Shown here one piece after another: positions 43,947-53,666 of a DNA stretch of 64,000 nucleotides (position 1 is the first letter of the stretch; each line of letters opens with the position of its first letter). Origin of the DNA: an uncultured Nioella sp. (GTDB taxonomy: Bacteria; Pseudomonadota; Alphaproteobacteria; Rhodobacterales; Rhodobacteraceae); NCBI GenBank assembly GCA_947495575.1, contig CANLZL010000001.1, positions 952,869 through 1,016,868 on the forward strand, in the 5' to 3' direction. Under the pieces are notes generated by a model. That model was not told the origin of the DNA and searched no databases. It was given only the letters and a program-made list of their open reading frames with translations. A program made the translations under genes and the position numbers.

Positions 43947-46900
43947 ATGGGCCTTGCAGAGGTTTCGCTGGAAGATCGCTTCAACCTAGAAAAATCACCC
44001 GTTCTGCTGAACGGAACCCAAGCACTTGTCCGCTTGATGCTGGCCCAGAAATGGCGCGATGCCCAGGCAGGCTTGAACACTGCCGGGTTGGTTACCGGGT
44101 ATCGGGGGTCGCCGCTTGGAGCGGTGGATTTGCAGATGGCCCGGTCCAAGAAACTGCTCTCTGGCTCTGATATTGTGTTTCAGCCCGGTCAAAACGAAGA
44201 TCTTGCCGCAACAGCCGTTTGGGGCAGCCAGCAGGCCGAACTGCGTGGCGAGGGCAAATATGACGGTGTCTTTGGTCTTTGGTACGGTAAAGGTCCGGGC
44301 GTAGACCGGTCGGGCGATGTCATGCGCCACGCAAATATGGCGGGCACGTCGGCCCATGGCGGCGTTGTCATGGCGATGGGCGATGATCACACCGGTGAAA
44401 GTTCGACCGTGTGCCACCAGTCTGATTGGGCGCTGGTCGATGTGCACATGCCTGTATTGGCCCCTGCGGGCGTGCAGGAAATTCTTGATTATGGTCACTA
44501 TGCCTACGAGCTTAGTCGCTTTGCGGGTGTTTGGGTCGGCTTGAAGGTCATGAAGGAAACGGTCGAGGCGACGTCAGTGGTTGATGGCCGCCCGGACCGG
44601 ATGGTTATCACGCACCCTGAATTCGAAATGCCGGCTGGTGGCCTGAATATCCGCCTTGGGGATCATTGGATTCCGCAGGAGGAACGCTTGCTGATGCATA
44701 AGCGTTTTGCTGCCGAAAAATTTGCGCATGTGAACAAGATCGACAAACGCGTACTCGGTAAGCCTGGTGCAAAAATCGGCTTGGTCGCCAGTGGCAAAAA
44801 CTGGCTGGACCTGGTGCACGCCATGGAGCTTTTGGGGATTGGCGAAGAAGAGGCCGATCGCCTTGGCATCACCACCTATAAAGTTGGCCAAACCTGGCCA
44901 CTCGACATGAAATCGCTTGAAAGCTGGGCCGAAGGGCTTGAGCTGATCATCGTCGTCGAAGAAAAGCGCAAACTGATCGAAGTACAGATCAAGGAAGCGA
45001 TTTTCGACAACCGGCGTGGGCGTCGCGTTTACGGGTTCAAAAAGGGTAACGACATTCTTTTTCCCACGCATTTTGCTTTGGAGCCCAATGATATTGCAGC
45101 AAAAATCGGCAATATCCTGATTGAAGAAGGCCGTGGGACAGATCGGATCAGGGCGGGGATTAAGCAGGTAACGGATGCCTTGCGTGCCGATAATGCAGCC
45201 GAATTGATCACACGTCGCCCGTGGTTCTGTTCGGGCTGCCCACATAACACCTCGACCAAATTGCCAGATGGCGCACGTGCCGGGGGTGGGATCGGTTGCC
45301 ATATCATGGCGACCTGGATGGATCGCGGCAACGAAGGCTATACCCATATGGGGGCCGAAGGCATGAATTGGGCCGGTGAGGCGCCGTTCTCCAATCGCGA
45401 CCACATGTTCCAGAACTTGGGTGAAGGCACCTATAACCACTCGGGCGTTCTGGCCATCCGCGCCGCCTTGGCCCTGAAAACCAACATCACGTACAAAATC
45501 CTCTTTAACGATGCGGTTGCGATGACGGGCGGTCAGCCCAATGAAGGGGAACTGACCCCTGAACGCATTGCCCATGAAATCAAGGCGATGGGTGTTGAGA
45601 ATATCGCCTTGGTCTACGACCCCAAGGAAGAATTAGATTTCTCGGGCTTTCCACCCGGCCTGGAACGGCATCCGCGAGATGAGCTGATGTCGGTGCAGGA
45701 GAAATTCCAGAAAATCAAAGGCGTATCGGCCATTATTTATGTGCAGACCTGCGCCGCTGAAAAACGGCGCAGGCGCAAAAAGGGCAAGTTCCCTGACCCC
45801 GATCGCCGGGTCTTCATCAACACCGATGTCTGCGAAGGTTGCGGCGATTGCGGTGTTCAATCCAATTGCGTTTCGATTGTTCCGGTGGAAACGGAACTGG
45901 GCCGCAAACGCGAAATTGACCAATCAAGCTGCAACAAGGATTTCAGCTGCCTCAACGGGTTTTGCCCGTCTTTCGTGACCGTTGAGGGCGCGAAGATCCG
46001 AAAAGAAGCCACGGCTGACGTGGATACCGGCCATTTGCCAGAGCCTGAGCTCCCTACAATCGACGGGACACATAATATGGTGATCACCGGCGTTGGTGGC
46101 ACCGGTGTTGTCACCATCGGCGCCGTGTTGGCGCAGGCAGCACAATTGGACGGCAAGGGCGCTGGCATGATCGAGATGGCGGGTCTCGCTCAAAAAGGCG
46201 GCGCGGTTCATATTCACCTGCGTTTTGCCGAAAACCCCTCAGATATCTCGGCCATTCGCGTCGCCGTGGGTGAGGCGGATACGGTCATCGGCGGTGACTT
46301 GATCGTGACGGCAGGGGCAAAAACCATTGGCCTGATGTCTTCGGGCCGGACCAAGGCCGTGGTGAACAGCCATGAGATCATCACCGGTGAGTTTACCAAG
46401 AATACCGAGTTCAAAATCCCGACCGAGGATCTGACCGTGGCCCTGCAAGCTCGGCTGGGTCAGGAATTGAATATGTTTGATGCCTCTGATCTGGCGCGCG
46501 CGCTGACCGGAGACTCGATCTATTCCAACATGATGTTGTTGGGGGCGGCATGGCAACGGGGGCTGGTGCCCCTGAGCCAAGCCGCGATCCTGCGGGCGAT
46601 TGAGATGAATGGTGCAGCCGTCGACGGCAATAAACGCGCCTTTGACCTGGGCCGTTGGGCGGTTTTGAACCCCGAAGAGGCCGCGCGTATTGCTGACCCC
46701 AAGGTGGTTGACCTGCCAAAGTCGCTGGAAGACCGCATCGCATATCGCGAAGGCCAATTGGTGGCTTATCAAGGCAAGTCCCTTGCCCGGAAGTACCGCA
46801 AACTTGTCGACAGTGTCAGCGATGAAACCCTGCGTGAAGCGGTCGCTCTGGGGTATCACAAGCTCTTGGCCTACAAGGACGAATACGAGGTTGCGCGCCT

Positions 46901-47348
46901 GCATCTGGAAACAGAAGCGAAAGTGCGGGCCGAGTTTGATGGTGACCTGAAAGTCAAATATCACCTTGCGCCGCCGATATTGCCGGGCCTAGACGCAAAT
47001 GGCCGCCCAAAGAAACGGGAGTTTGGCCCCTGGGTTGGCAAGCTCTACGGAGTTCTGGCCAGGATGAAACGCCTGCGCGGAACGCCATTGGACATATTTG
47101 GTTATACTGCGGAACGCCGGATGGAACGCGGTTTGATCACGCAATATGAGCAAGATATGGCGGAGGTTCTGCCTGGCGTTACATCATCGACCCAAGCCAT
47201 CGCTGAAGAATTGGCCCGCTTGCCTTTGCAAATTCGCGGTTTTGGCGTGGTCAAGGAGGCCAATGCCGAGGCGGCTGCGAAACGGCGAGAAGAGCTGCTT
47301 GCCGCGTTTCGAGCAGGTGGCACACCAATGGCCACCGCGGCAGAGTGA
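43947..47348 (+). CDS. indolepyruvate ferredoxin oxidoreductase, fused alpha-beta-gamma form
   Basis: 1133 residues. The N-terminal part (about 1-700) is the thiamine-diphosphate enzyme (LVTGYRGSPLG, CSGCPHNTST, MTGGQPNEG), with two iron-sulphur cysteine clusters near 630-670 (CEGCGDCGVQSNC and CNKDFSCLNGFC). The gamma domain follows (GVGGTGVVTIGAVLAQAA, about 712). The enzyme turns aryl pyruvates (transaminated Trp, Phe, Tyr) into aryl-acetyl-CoA, reducing ferredoxin. It has its own strong promoter and faces a LysR gene. A GGGAGAGAG site precedes the ATG. Confidence 0.93.
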   Translation: MGLAEVSLEDRFNLEKSPVLLNGTQALVRLMLAQKWRDAQAGLNTAGLVTGYRGSPLGAVDLQMARSKKLLSGSDIVFQPGQNEDLAATAVWGSQQAELRGEGKYDGVFGLWYGKGPGVDRSGDVMRHANMAGTSAHGGVVMAMGDDHTGESSTVCHQSDWALVDVHMPVLAPAGVQEILDYGHYAYELSRFAGVWVGLKVMKETVEATSVVDGRPDRMVITHPEFEMPAGGLNIRLGDHWIPQEERLLMHKRFAAEKFAHVNKIDKRVLGKPGAKIGLVASGKNWLDLVHAMELLGIGEEEADRLGITTYKVGQTWPLDMKSLESWAEGLELIIVVEEKRKLIEVQIKEAIFDNRRGRRVYGFKKGNDILFPTHFALEPNDIAAKIGNILIEEGRGTDRIRAGIKQVTDALRADNAAELITRRPWFCSGCPHNTSTKLPDGARAGGGIGCHIMATWMDRGNEGYTHMGAEGMNWAGEAPFSNRDHMFQNLGEGTYNHSGVLAIRAALALKTNITYKILFNDAVAMTGGQPNEGELTPERIAHEIKAMGVENIALVYDPKEELDFSGFPPGLERHPRDELMSVQEKFQKIKGVSAIIYVQTCAAEKRRRRKKGKFPDPDRRVFINTDVCEGCGDCGVQSNCVSIVPVETELGRKREIDQSSCNKDFSCLNGFCPSFVTVEGAKIRKEATADVDTGHLPEPELPTIDGTHNMVITGVGGTGVVTIGAVLAQAAQLDGKGAGMIEMAGLAQKGGAVHIHLRFAENPSDISAIRVAVGEADTVIGGDLIVTAGAKTIGLMSSGRTKAVVNSHEIITGEFTKNTEFKIPTEDLTVALQARLGQELNMFDASDLARALTGDSIYSNMMLLGAAWQRGLVPLSQAAILRAIEMNGAAVDGNKRAFDLGRWAVLNPEEAARIADPKVVDLPKSLEDRIAYREGQLVAYQGKSLARKYRKLVDSVSDETLREAVALGYHKLLAYKDEYEVARLHLETEAKVRAEFDGDLKVKYHLAPPILPGLDANGRPKKREFGPWVGKLYGVLARMKRLRGTPLDIFGYTAERRMERGLITQYEQDMAEVLPGVTSSTQAIAEELARLPLQIRGFGVVKEANAEAAAKRREELLAAFRAGGTPMATAAE

Positions 47349-47473
47349 CAGGGAATTAAGCGGAGGCGCTGCCGCGCCGCTCTTATTATCCAGCCTCTGA
47401 AGGGACGACCCAAAATTTGGCCTCGCGCAAGAACAGCGCGGGGTCACTTTGAGTATTTGGGCATAGAAGAAGA

Positions 47474-47701
47474 TCAGGCCTTGCGGATAAAATAGGCCGT
47501 GGTGCTCTGGATGGCGTCTTCGCCCAGATAGCTATGGCCCTGCTCATTGCAGAAATGCGGCACGTCGATGGCAGCGGCGGGGTCATCGGCCAGAAGGCAG
47601 GCGATCTGGCCCGGCTCAAGAGCCTCCATCCGTTTGCGCAGGCGAAGGACGGGAAGGGGGCAGAGAAGCCCGATGGCGTCAATGGTCAGATCCGCATTCA
47701 T
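47474..47701 (-). CDS. TusA/SirA family sulfur-carrier protein
   Basis: 75 residues with the diagnostic CPLPVLRLRKRM motif (catalytic Cys at about residue 14). Members relay sulfur for tRNA 2-thiolation or redox sulfur metabolism. It is divergent from ccdA, with 93 bases between. Confidence 0.9.
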   Translation of the reverse strand: MNADLTIDAIGLLCPLPVLRLRKRMEALEPGQIACLLADDPAAAIDVPHFCNEQGHSYLGEDAIQSTTAYFIRKA

Positions 47702-47794
47702 GGCCCCATAAATGGGGTGGCTTGCAACAAATGTCCACGGGAATGTGACGGCCTGTGGGCTGGTGTTTTTGAACAGGTCAGATAGGTAGGGGAT

Positions 47795-48544
47795 ATGTTT
47801 GGAATCGACCTGTTTGATGCCTCGCTTTTGCCTGCGATGCTGGTGGCGCTGACCGCCGGTGTGCTGAGTTTCCTCAGCCCTTGCGTATTGCCGATTGTGC
47901 CGCCCTATCTGGCCTATATGGGTGGTATTTCGATGAATGAGATGAAGGATGGCTCAGGGCGCGGACGCGCTGTTTTGGCCGCGTCTTTCTTCGTGTTGGG
48001 CCTGTCGACGGTTTTTGTCTTCCTGGGATTTACAGCATCGATATTTGGTCAGTTTTTTTTGCAAAATCAGGATCTTCTTGCAAAGTTGGCCGGTGTAGTG
48101 ATCATTATTTTCGGTCTGCATTTTATTGGCGTTTTCCGCATCCCGATCCTTGATCGCGAAGCGCGGTTGGACGCCGGTGATAAGGGCGGATCAGCGCTTG
48201 GGGCATATGTATTGGGGCTGGCCTTTGCCTTTGGCTGGACGCCTTGTATTGGCCCTCAGCTTGGCGCGATCCTTGGCATTGCGGCCACCGAAAGCTCGGT
48301 CGGACGGGGGACTGTTTTGCTTGCGGTTTATGCGGCAGGTCTTGGCGTGCCATTCTTGCTTGCGGCGATCTTTATCGAGCGCGCCATGGGAGTAATGAAC
48401 CGCCTGAAACGCCACATGAAGTTGATTGAGCGGGTCATGGGTGTATTGTTAATTGGTGTCGGTTTGATGCTTTTGACCGGGGCGTTCACCTCTTTGTCCT
48501 TCTGGTTGCTGGAAACCTTCCCGGCCCTTGGCGCCTTGGGATAG
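47795..48544 (+). CDS. ccdA: cytochrome c biogenesis protein CcdA
   Basis: 249 residues with six membrane helices and the two cysteine-proline motifs LSPCVLPIVPPYLAYMGG and GWTPCIGP that carry electrons across the membrane. CcdA passes thioredoxin electrons to periplasmic CcmG/CcmH, linking it to the ccm genes at 9-14 kb. An AGGTAGGGG site precedes the ATG. Confidence 0.93.
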   Translation: MFGIDLFDASLLPAMLVALTAGVLSFLSPCVLPIVPPYLAYMGGISMNEMKDGSGRGRAVLAASFFVLGLSTVFVFLGFTASIFGQFFLQNQDLLAKLAGVVIIIFGLHFIGVFRIPILDREARLDAGDKGGSALGAYVLGLAFAFGWTPCIGPQLGAILGIAATESSVGRGTVLLAVYAAGLGVPFLLAAIFIERAMGVMNRLKRHMKLIERVMGVLLIGVGLMLLTGAFTSLSFWLLETFPALGALG

Positions 48545-48589
48545 GCAATAGCCATAGCTTGGTCAAAATTTGCCGCTATGCTGTGCGTC

Positions 48590-49846
48590 ATGGACGGACA
48601 GAGCAGTGAATACATGACAAAGACCGAGCAAGAAGTGCGCCATCGGCGTGTGCTCTATATTCCCGGATTTGACCCGGTTCCGGCACGGAAATACCGCGAG
48701 CGGTATCGGCGCGCCGCAACGGAACAAGCGGATATCTCGGGCTATTCGATAGATATGGGACCGCAACGTACCAAAGGGTTCTATGGCTGGCTGGCCAAAG
48801 CCGAGATTGGTGGCCAGCATAGCGAGGCCGATATCGAGGTTTTGGTGTGGTCCGATATTGTCAAATCCTCAATGTCGCATGGGATTTTTGCTACATATCT
48901 GCAACTCATTCGCACAGCTTGGGCCTATATCGGGTCAGGGGCGCTGTTCCGGCTAATGCTGCTGCGCAAAGGGCCTGTCATTGCGGCCCTTTATCCGGTG
49001 GTATTTTTGATCGGACAATTGTTCTTGTCGGTTGTCATTGGCCTGGCGGTGGCGGGATTGACGGCTTGGGCCGGGTTTCAGTTAATTGGCATACCGCTGA
49101 CCATGTTTGGATTGGTCCTGGGAGGAATGGCATTTTTCCTGACCATGCGGATATGGAAGCGGTTTGATGGTAAGGTTTTGGCCTATTACCTGATGCATGA
49201 CTACGCCTTTGCTGCGCAATATGGCGGGGCAAATCCGCCCGAATTGGATAAACGGCTTGAGACATTCAAGGATCGTATCGAGGCGGCGCTGAGGTCGGAT
49301 GCAGATGAGGTTTTGGTGGTTGGCCACAGCTCGGGCGCGTATCTGGCTGTGAACGTTCTGGCGGATTTGATCCGTGAGGGCAGGGTGCCGGATGGTGGAC
49401 CCAGATTGGCTCTGCTGTCCCTTGGTCAGGTGGTTCCGATGGTGGCGTTTCTGCCTAAGGCCGAGAAACTGCGGGGCGATTTGCAGTTCTTATGCACTCG
49501 CGAGGAAGTCACATGGGTCGATGTGACAGCCCCCGGTGATGGCTGTGCCTTTGCGCTTTGCGATCCGGTATCGGTGACGGGCGTGGCGCCTGAAACTGGA
49601 AAGAAGTGGCCCTTGGTGATTTCGGCGGCCTTTACACATACACTCAGCCCAGAGCGGTGGAAAGCCATGCGCTGGCGGTTGTTTGAGTTGCATTTCCAAT
49701 ATCTTAATGCGTTTGACCGCCCTGGAGATTACGATTATTTTCAGATCACCGCAGGGCCAATGACTCTTGCATCCCGGTTCAAGGACAGGCAGCCTTCGAA
49801 AAGCCGGATAGAGGCCCCCGTCAACAGGTATACGAGCGTCGAATGA
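48590..49846 (+). CDS. membrane-associated alpha/beta hydrolase-like protein
   Basis: About 418 residues; ATGs at 48578, 48590 and 48614 are all possible and none has a clear ribosome site. The N-terminal strand RVLYIPGFDPVPARKY is hydrolase-like. Two membrane helices follow (about residues 120-190). A nucleophile-elbow motif VVGHSSGAYLAVNVL (GHSSG) is near residue 245, and a histidine in FTHTLSPERW near 355 could complete the triad. Substrate unknown. It shares four bases (ATGA) with the P450 gene, so the two proteins are made together and probably act on the same lipid-like substrate (inference). Confidence 0.7.
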   Translation: MDGQSSEYMTKTEQEVRHRRVLYIPGFDPVPARKYRERYRRAATEQADISGYSIDMGPQRTKGFYGWLAKAEIGGQHSEADIEVLVWSDIVKSSMSHGIFATYLQLIRTAWAYIGSGALFRLMLLRKGPVIAALYPVVFLIGQLFLSVVIGLAVAGLTAWAGFQLIGIPLTMFGLVLGGMAFFLTMRIWKRFDGKVLAYYLMHDYAFAAQYGGANPPELDKRLETFKDRIEAALRSDADEVLVVGHSSGAYLAVNVLADLIREGRVPDGGPRLALLSLGQVVPMVAFLPKAEKLRGDLQFLCTREEVTWVDVTAPGDGCAFALCDPVSVTGVAPETGKKWPLVISAAFTHTLSPERWKAMRWRLFELHFQYLNAFDRPGDYDYFQITAGPMTLASRFKDRQPSKSRIEAPVNRYTSVE

Positions 49847-51219
49847 TCCCCCCAAAGCCGCCTGCGCGCGCCGATCGCGTTTCTCTTTGGCGCTATTTGC
49901 GGCTTTTCCGTCAGGACATCCTATCGGCCCAACCCGCCCGATTATACCGGGCCTGGATGGCCGAGTTTCGTACGCCTTTTTTTCGCAGTTATATGGTCAA
50001 CCAGCCCTCGCTGATTTCGACCGTCTTAAAAGAGCGCCCTGATGATTTTCCCAAATCTGATCGTGTGGGGGAGGGGCTGAGGCCGCTTTTGGGCAATTCT
50101 GTTTTCCTGACCAATGGCGAGACGTGGAAACGGCAACGTCGCATCATAGATCCGGCCTTTGAAGGCGGACGATTGCGCGACACGTTTCCGGCCATGTGGG
50201 CGGCTGGTGAGGCGGCTTGTGCCCGGCTGTCACCAGGGGTGGTCGAAGTTGAGGAAGAGATGAGCCATGCGGCGGCCGATGTGATTTTCCGTACGTTGTT
50301 CTCGATCCCGATCGAACATGAAGTGGCCGCACAGGTCTTTTCGCAATTCCGCGACTATCAGCGAACACAACCGATCCTGAACCTTGCCGCTTTTCTACCC
50401 CTGCCTCGGTTTCTGCCACGTGGACACCGACGCAGAACCCTCAGCACAGCCAAGGCCATTCGTGGGCTGATCACGCGCCTGACCACCGAGCGAATGGCCG
50501 AGATTGAGGCGGGGACAGCACCGGACGATCTGGCCACCAAGATCATGACAACGGAAGACCCCGAAACGGGTGACCGGTTTTCAACAGAAGAAATGGTCGA
50601 TCAGGTCGCTATCTTCTTTCTCGCGGGCCACGAGACCAGTGCATCGGCTTTGGCCTGGACGCTCTACCTGTTGGCGATATTTCCGGATTGGCAGGAAAAA
50701 CTGGCAGAAGAGGCGAGCGTCCTGCAAGAGGCCGATTTCAAAATGGTGTCCAAATTGCGCTTGTCGCGGGATGTGTTTCGCGAAGCGCTCAGGCTTTACC
50801 CGCCTGTGCCGATGATGGTGCGCGAAACCACATGCCCGGAACAATTTCGCAACCGCGACGTGGGAAAAGGCGCGCAAGTGGTTTTGTCGCCTTGGCACCT
50901 GCATCGCCATGAAAGGCTTTGGGACAATCCTGATGGGTTTGATCCTGCCAGGTGGGGCACAGAGAACGGAAAAACCTGTATGCGTGAGGCGTTTATCCCG
51001 TTTTCGGCCGGGTCCCGGGTTTGCACCGGCGCCGGGTTTGCAATGGTTGAGGGGCCGCTTTTGCTTTCAATGCTGCTCAAGCGTTTCAGGTTTGAAGCGA
51101 TTGAAGGGGACGTGCCGGTGCCGGTGGCGCATCTGACCGTGCGGGCCCGCGATGGGATCAGGTTGCGGATCAGCCTTAGAGAGGGATCGACGCCTGCAGC
51201 GCCGCCCGGCGCGCCCTAA
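49843..51219 (+). CDS. cytochrome P450
   Basis: 458 residues. The I-helix motif AGHETSASA (about residue 264), the K-helix EALRLYPP (ExxR), and the haem loop FSAGSRVCTG with the cysteine ligand at residue 394 are all present. The general pattern is closer to fatty-acid hydroxylating P450s (CYP4/CYP102-like branch) than to camphor-type enzymes, but substrate is unknown. No ferredoxin or reductase gene is adjacent. Coupled to the upstream hydrolase-like gene. Confidence 0.93.
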   Translation: MIPPKPPARADRVSLWRYLRLFRQDILSAQPARLYRAWMAEFRTPFFRSYMVNQPSLISTVLKERPDDFPKSDRVGEGLRPLLGNSVFLTNGETWKRQRRIIDPAFEGGRLRDTFPAMWAAGEAACARLSPGVVEVEEEMSHAAADVIFRTLFSIPIEHEVAAQVFSQFRDYQRTQPILNLAAFLPLPRFLPRGHRRRTLSTAKAIRGLITRLTTERMAEIEAGTAPDDLATKIMTTEDPETGDRFSTEEMVDQVAIFFLAGHETSASALAWTLYLLAIFPDWQEKLAEEASVLQEADFKMVSKLRLSRDVFREALRLYPPVPMMVRETTCPEQFRNRDVGKGAQVVLSPWHLHRHERLWDNPDGFDPARWGTENGKTCMREAFIPFSAGSRVCTGAGFAMVEGPLLLSMLLKRFRFEAIEGDVPVPVAHLTVRARDGIRLRISLREGSTPAAPPGAP

Positions 51220-51301
51220 AGGGCGCGATCTCAGTTCAAGCCAAAAAACCTGTGGGAAGGGGCGTTGCCCCCGCGACCCTTTGGGCCGCTCCCCCAAGGT
51301 A

Positions 51302-51316
51302 TTTTGGCAAAATGAA
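51302..51316. repeat. second copy of a dispersed 15-base intergenic motif
   Basis: TTTTGGCAAAATGAA, identical to 9039-9053. Both copies lie after the 3' end of a plus-strand gene, here behind a CGCGCCC/GGGCGCG hairpin (51210-51227) at the P450 stop. A diverged relative, with GAGTATTTGGGCATAGAAGAAG, is near 47450. Confidence 0.6.
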
Positions 51317-51324
51317 GCCAGACA

Positions 51325-52071
51325 TCAGCTGGCGGCGAGGGCTTCCACGATGGGCTGAAAATCAGCAGCTTTCAGCGAGGCACCGCCAACGAGAGCGCCG
51401 TCGACATTGGTGACACCAAAGATCTCCGCCGCGTTACCAGCTTTGACCGAACCGCCATAGAGCAGGGACATTTCTGCGCCCTCAGCACCAAAGCGATCAG
51501 ACAGGATGCGGCGCATATCGTTATGGACCTCTGCAATTTGTTCCGTCGTTGGTACACGGCCGGTGCCGATGGCCCAGACGGGCTCATAGGCAATGACCGT
51601 GTTGGCGGCGGTGGCAGCCTCCGGGATAGAGCCCGCAAGCTGAGTAGCAACAACCGAAAGGGCATCGCCGGCATCGCGTTCGGCCTCGGTCTCACCCACG
51701 CAGATCACCGCGATAAGGTCTTCGGCCCAAGCAGCCTCGGATTTTGCGGCAACATCAGCATCGGTTTCATCGTGATCGGTGCGGCGTTCCGAATGGCCAA
51801 GAATGACGTAGGTGGCACCAGCGTCTTTCAGCATCACAGCCGAGGTATCGCCAGTATGCGCACCTTTTGCGGCGGCATGGCAATCCTGACCGCCAGTGGC
51901 GATGGGGCTACCTGCAAGCACCGTTGACAGGCGGTCGATCAAGGTGGCCGGGGGGCAGATCAAAACCTCACATCCGGGGGCGGGCAGGGCCGTTGCCAAA
52001 GCCTCAGCCTCGGCCAGATTGGCGGCAATCCCGTTCATTTTCCAGTTTCCGGCGGCGAGTTTGGTCGGCAT
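51325..52071 (-). CDS. tpiA: triosephosphate isomerase
   Basis: 248 residues from the ATG giving MPTKLAAGNWKMNG, which has an AAGGA site about ten bases upstream; an ATG three codons earlier is too close to it. Catalytic residues are visible: Lys in GNWKMNG, His in ILGHSERR, Glu in AYEPVWAIGTG. Interconverts dihydroxyacetone phosphate and glyceraldehyde 3-phosphate in glycolysis. Confidence 0.96.
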   Translation of the reverse strand: MPTKLAAGNWKMNGIAANLAEAEALATALPAPGCEVLICPPATLIDRLSTVLAGSPIATGGQDCHAAAKGAHTGDTSAVMLKDAGATYVILGHSERRTDHDETDADVAAKSEAAWAEDLIAVICVGETEAERDAGDALSVVATQLAGSIPEAATAANTVIAYEPVWAIGTGRVPTTEQIAEVHNDMRRILSDRFGAEGAEMSLLYGGSVKAGNAAEIFGVTNVDGALVGGASLKAADFQPIVEALAAS

Positions 52072-52152
52072 GAGCGTCATGTCCTTTGGTCGAAAAATTG
52101 ATTTGAAGTCCTGATAGCGCAAACACCCGGTCAAGGGTAGAGACGCATTGCC

Positions 52153-52476
52153 TCAGAGATGGTCAAGCGCGCGCCGCGCCCAATCGCAGGCAATCTCCGG
52201 GTCGTCCAACGCACCATCGGGCATGGTCCAATATGGCATCGAGGTTGGTTTTCCGCCCTCACGCTGATAGGTCCAGCGGGTACAGCCTTCGGCCTCCAAC
52301 ATGCCTTGAAACGCCCCGGCACCTTTCAGCATCAACCCCATATCGGAATGGATGATCGCGAAGATCGTGCCGTCATGATAGAGGCAAAGCCCGCCCATCA
52401 TTTTGCGGGTGGTGATACTGCCTAGATCAGAAAAAAGCTCGGTCGCGAAGGCAATTTCTTCGGCGGTGACACTCAC
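52153..52476 (-). CDS. TfoX/Sxy N-terminal domain protein
   Basis: 107 residues: FATELFSDLGSITTRKMMGGLCLYHDGTIFAI matches the TfoX N-terminal domain, without the C-terminal domain of competence regulators. Role outside competence is unknown. Overlaps the A-type carrier gene by four bases. Confidence 0.85.
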   Translation of the reverse strand: MSVTAEEIAFATELFSDLGSITTRKMMGGLCLYHDGTIFAIIHSDMGLMLKGAGAFQGMLEAEGCTRWTYQREGGKPTSMPYWTMPDGALDDPEIACDWARRALDHL

Positions 52477-52853
52477 TTGGCGACCTGTTCGGCGGCCAGT
52501 TCGTCGACATCTTTAAATTTGATCGATTCACCGCAGCCGCAGGCATCAGCTACATTGGGATTGCGGAATTGGAACGACGCCTCAAGCAGCGAAACTTCAT
52601 AGTCGATCTCGGTGCCAAAGAGGAACATCTGCGCCATGGGCGCGATCATCACGCGCGCGCCTTCCTGTTCGACCACTTCATCAAGCGGGTCGATCTCGGA
52701 CACATATTCCATTGTGTATTCCATACCTGCACAGCCGCCTTTTTTAACGCCAATACGCAGGCCTTTAGAGCCGCCGCTTTCCATCAATTTGGAGATCTGG
52801 GCGGCCGCGCGCGGGGTCATGGTGACAGCTTGCTTGCCGGGAATGCCGAACAT
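52473..52853 (-). CDS. A-type iron-sulfur carrier (HesB/IscA/SufA family)
   Basis: 126 residues with the three cluster-binding cysteines: GGCAGMEY and the C-terminal CGCGES. A-type carriers pass [2Fe-2S] or [4Fe-4S] clusters to target enzymes. No suf or isc scaffold gene is adjacent, so ErpA-like or SufA-like use is open. A SufT-like gene lies 1.5 kb upstream on the same strand. Confidence 0.92.
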   Translation of the reverse strand: MFGIPGKQAVTMTPRAAAQISKLMESGGSKGLRIGVKKGGCAGMEYTMEYVSEIDPLDEVVEQEGARVMIAPMAQMFLFGTEIDYEVSLLEASFQFRNPNVADACGCGESIKFKDVDELAAEQVAK

Positions 52854-52883
52854 GTGTGTGGTCCTTATCGCTTGCCTGACAAT

Positions 52884-53606
52884 TTAGGACAGGTAAGGCG
52901 CAGTCTCAAGGAGGGTGAGCAACCCTTTCGTCGCAAAAGCGATCAAAAGCGCCCACCCGATGGAGGCCAGTGATCCAATAATCACATATTCGGCCAGCTT
53001 TCGGTTCTTTTCGATGGTGCCCACGCGCAAGAAGGATTTTGCAGCAATGAGGAAGCCGACACCTGCAGGTTGGCCCGCGAGGACCAAAAGGAAGGTCAGC
53101 GCGCGTTCCAGAAGACCGATGATAGCACCGCCGTTTTTCAAACCTTCCTCCTCATTCAAGTCATTGATCAGCGGTTGCATCAGCTTGGCCACCAGAAACT
53201 GGCCCATGCGAACTGCGATAATGGCCCCGGCGAAGTAGGTCATGGCCTCGGGCAGGGCGCCCGAGAATGGAAGAAGGTCGGGCCAAATTCCGGCAGCGTA
53301 GGCCGTGGGCCAAAGCAAGATGGCAACCACAAGCGAGGCCAGATGCAGCGCCTGGTCGGCCATGAAATGCCACAAGCGGTCATCGCCCAGCCGGGCTTTG
53401 CCAAAGTCGATTTGCAAATGCACCAGCGCGACGAAGACCGCCGGCCACAGTGCACCGCCAAGCGCAACGATGGTTGCCCCAAAAACAATGGCCGTGTGAA
53501 GTAGAAGCGTCCCGGTTTCGCGTTTCCTGTCGACCATCCATGCCGGTTGCAGCAGAAAGTCGGCCAGCGCATGAGCAAAGAGGAGGGCGACGAAGGTTTC
53601 GGTCAT
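52884..53606 (-). CDS. DUF3307 polytopic membrane protein
   Basis: 240 residues with about six hydrophobic segments. The family signature HALADFLLQPAWMVDRKRE opens the protein, and HLQIDFGKAR and DQALHLASL follow, giving a set of conserved His, Asp, Gln and Lys residues inside or near the membrane. Function unknown. It lies 58 bases downstream of a SatD-like gene, a pairing I recall from other genomes, and the upstream region carries a copy of the motif found before satD. Confidence 0.85.
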   Translation of the reverse strand: MTETFVALLFAHALADFLLQPAWMVDRKRETGTLLLHTAIVFGATIVALGGALWPAVFVALVHLQIDFGKARLGDDRLWHFMADQALHLASLVVAILLWPTAYAAGIWPDLLPFSGALPEAMTYFAGAIIAVRMGQFLVAKLMQPLINDLNEEEGLKNGGAIIGLLERALTFLLVLAGQPAGVGFLIAAKSFLRVGTIEKNRKLAEYVIIGSLASIGWALLIAFATKGLLTLLETAPYLS

Positions 53607-53644
53607 GGCGGGCTTTCGGGAAAGGGGATCGGCTGTCTATAGCG

Positions 53645-53666
53645 TAAAGAAAGTGAAATTGCTTTC
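53645..53666. promoter_or_regulatory. candidate operator upstream of DUF3307 gene
   Basis: GAAAG-N8-CTTTC (53649-53666) including the 12 bases TAAAGAAAGTGA, which recur in inverted orientation at 54299-54310 before the SatD-like gene. It overlaps the stop codon of that gene. Confidence 0.45.
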
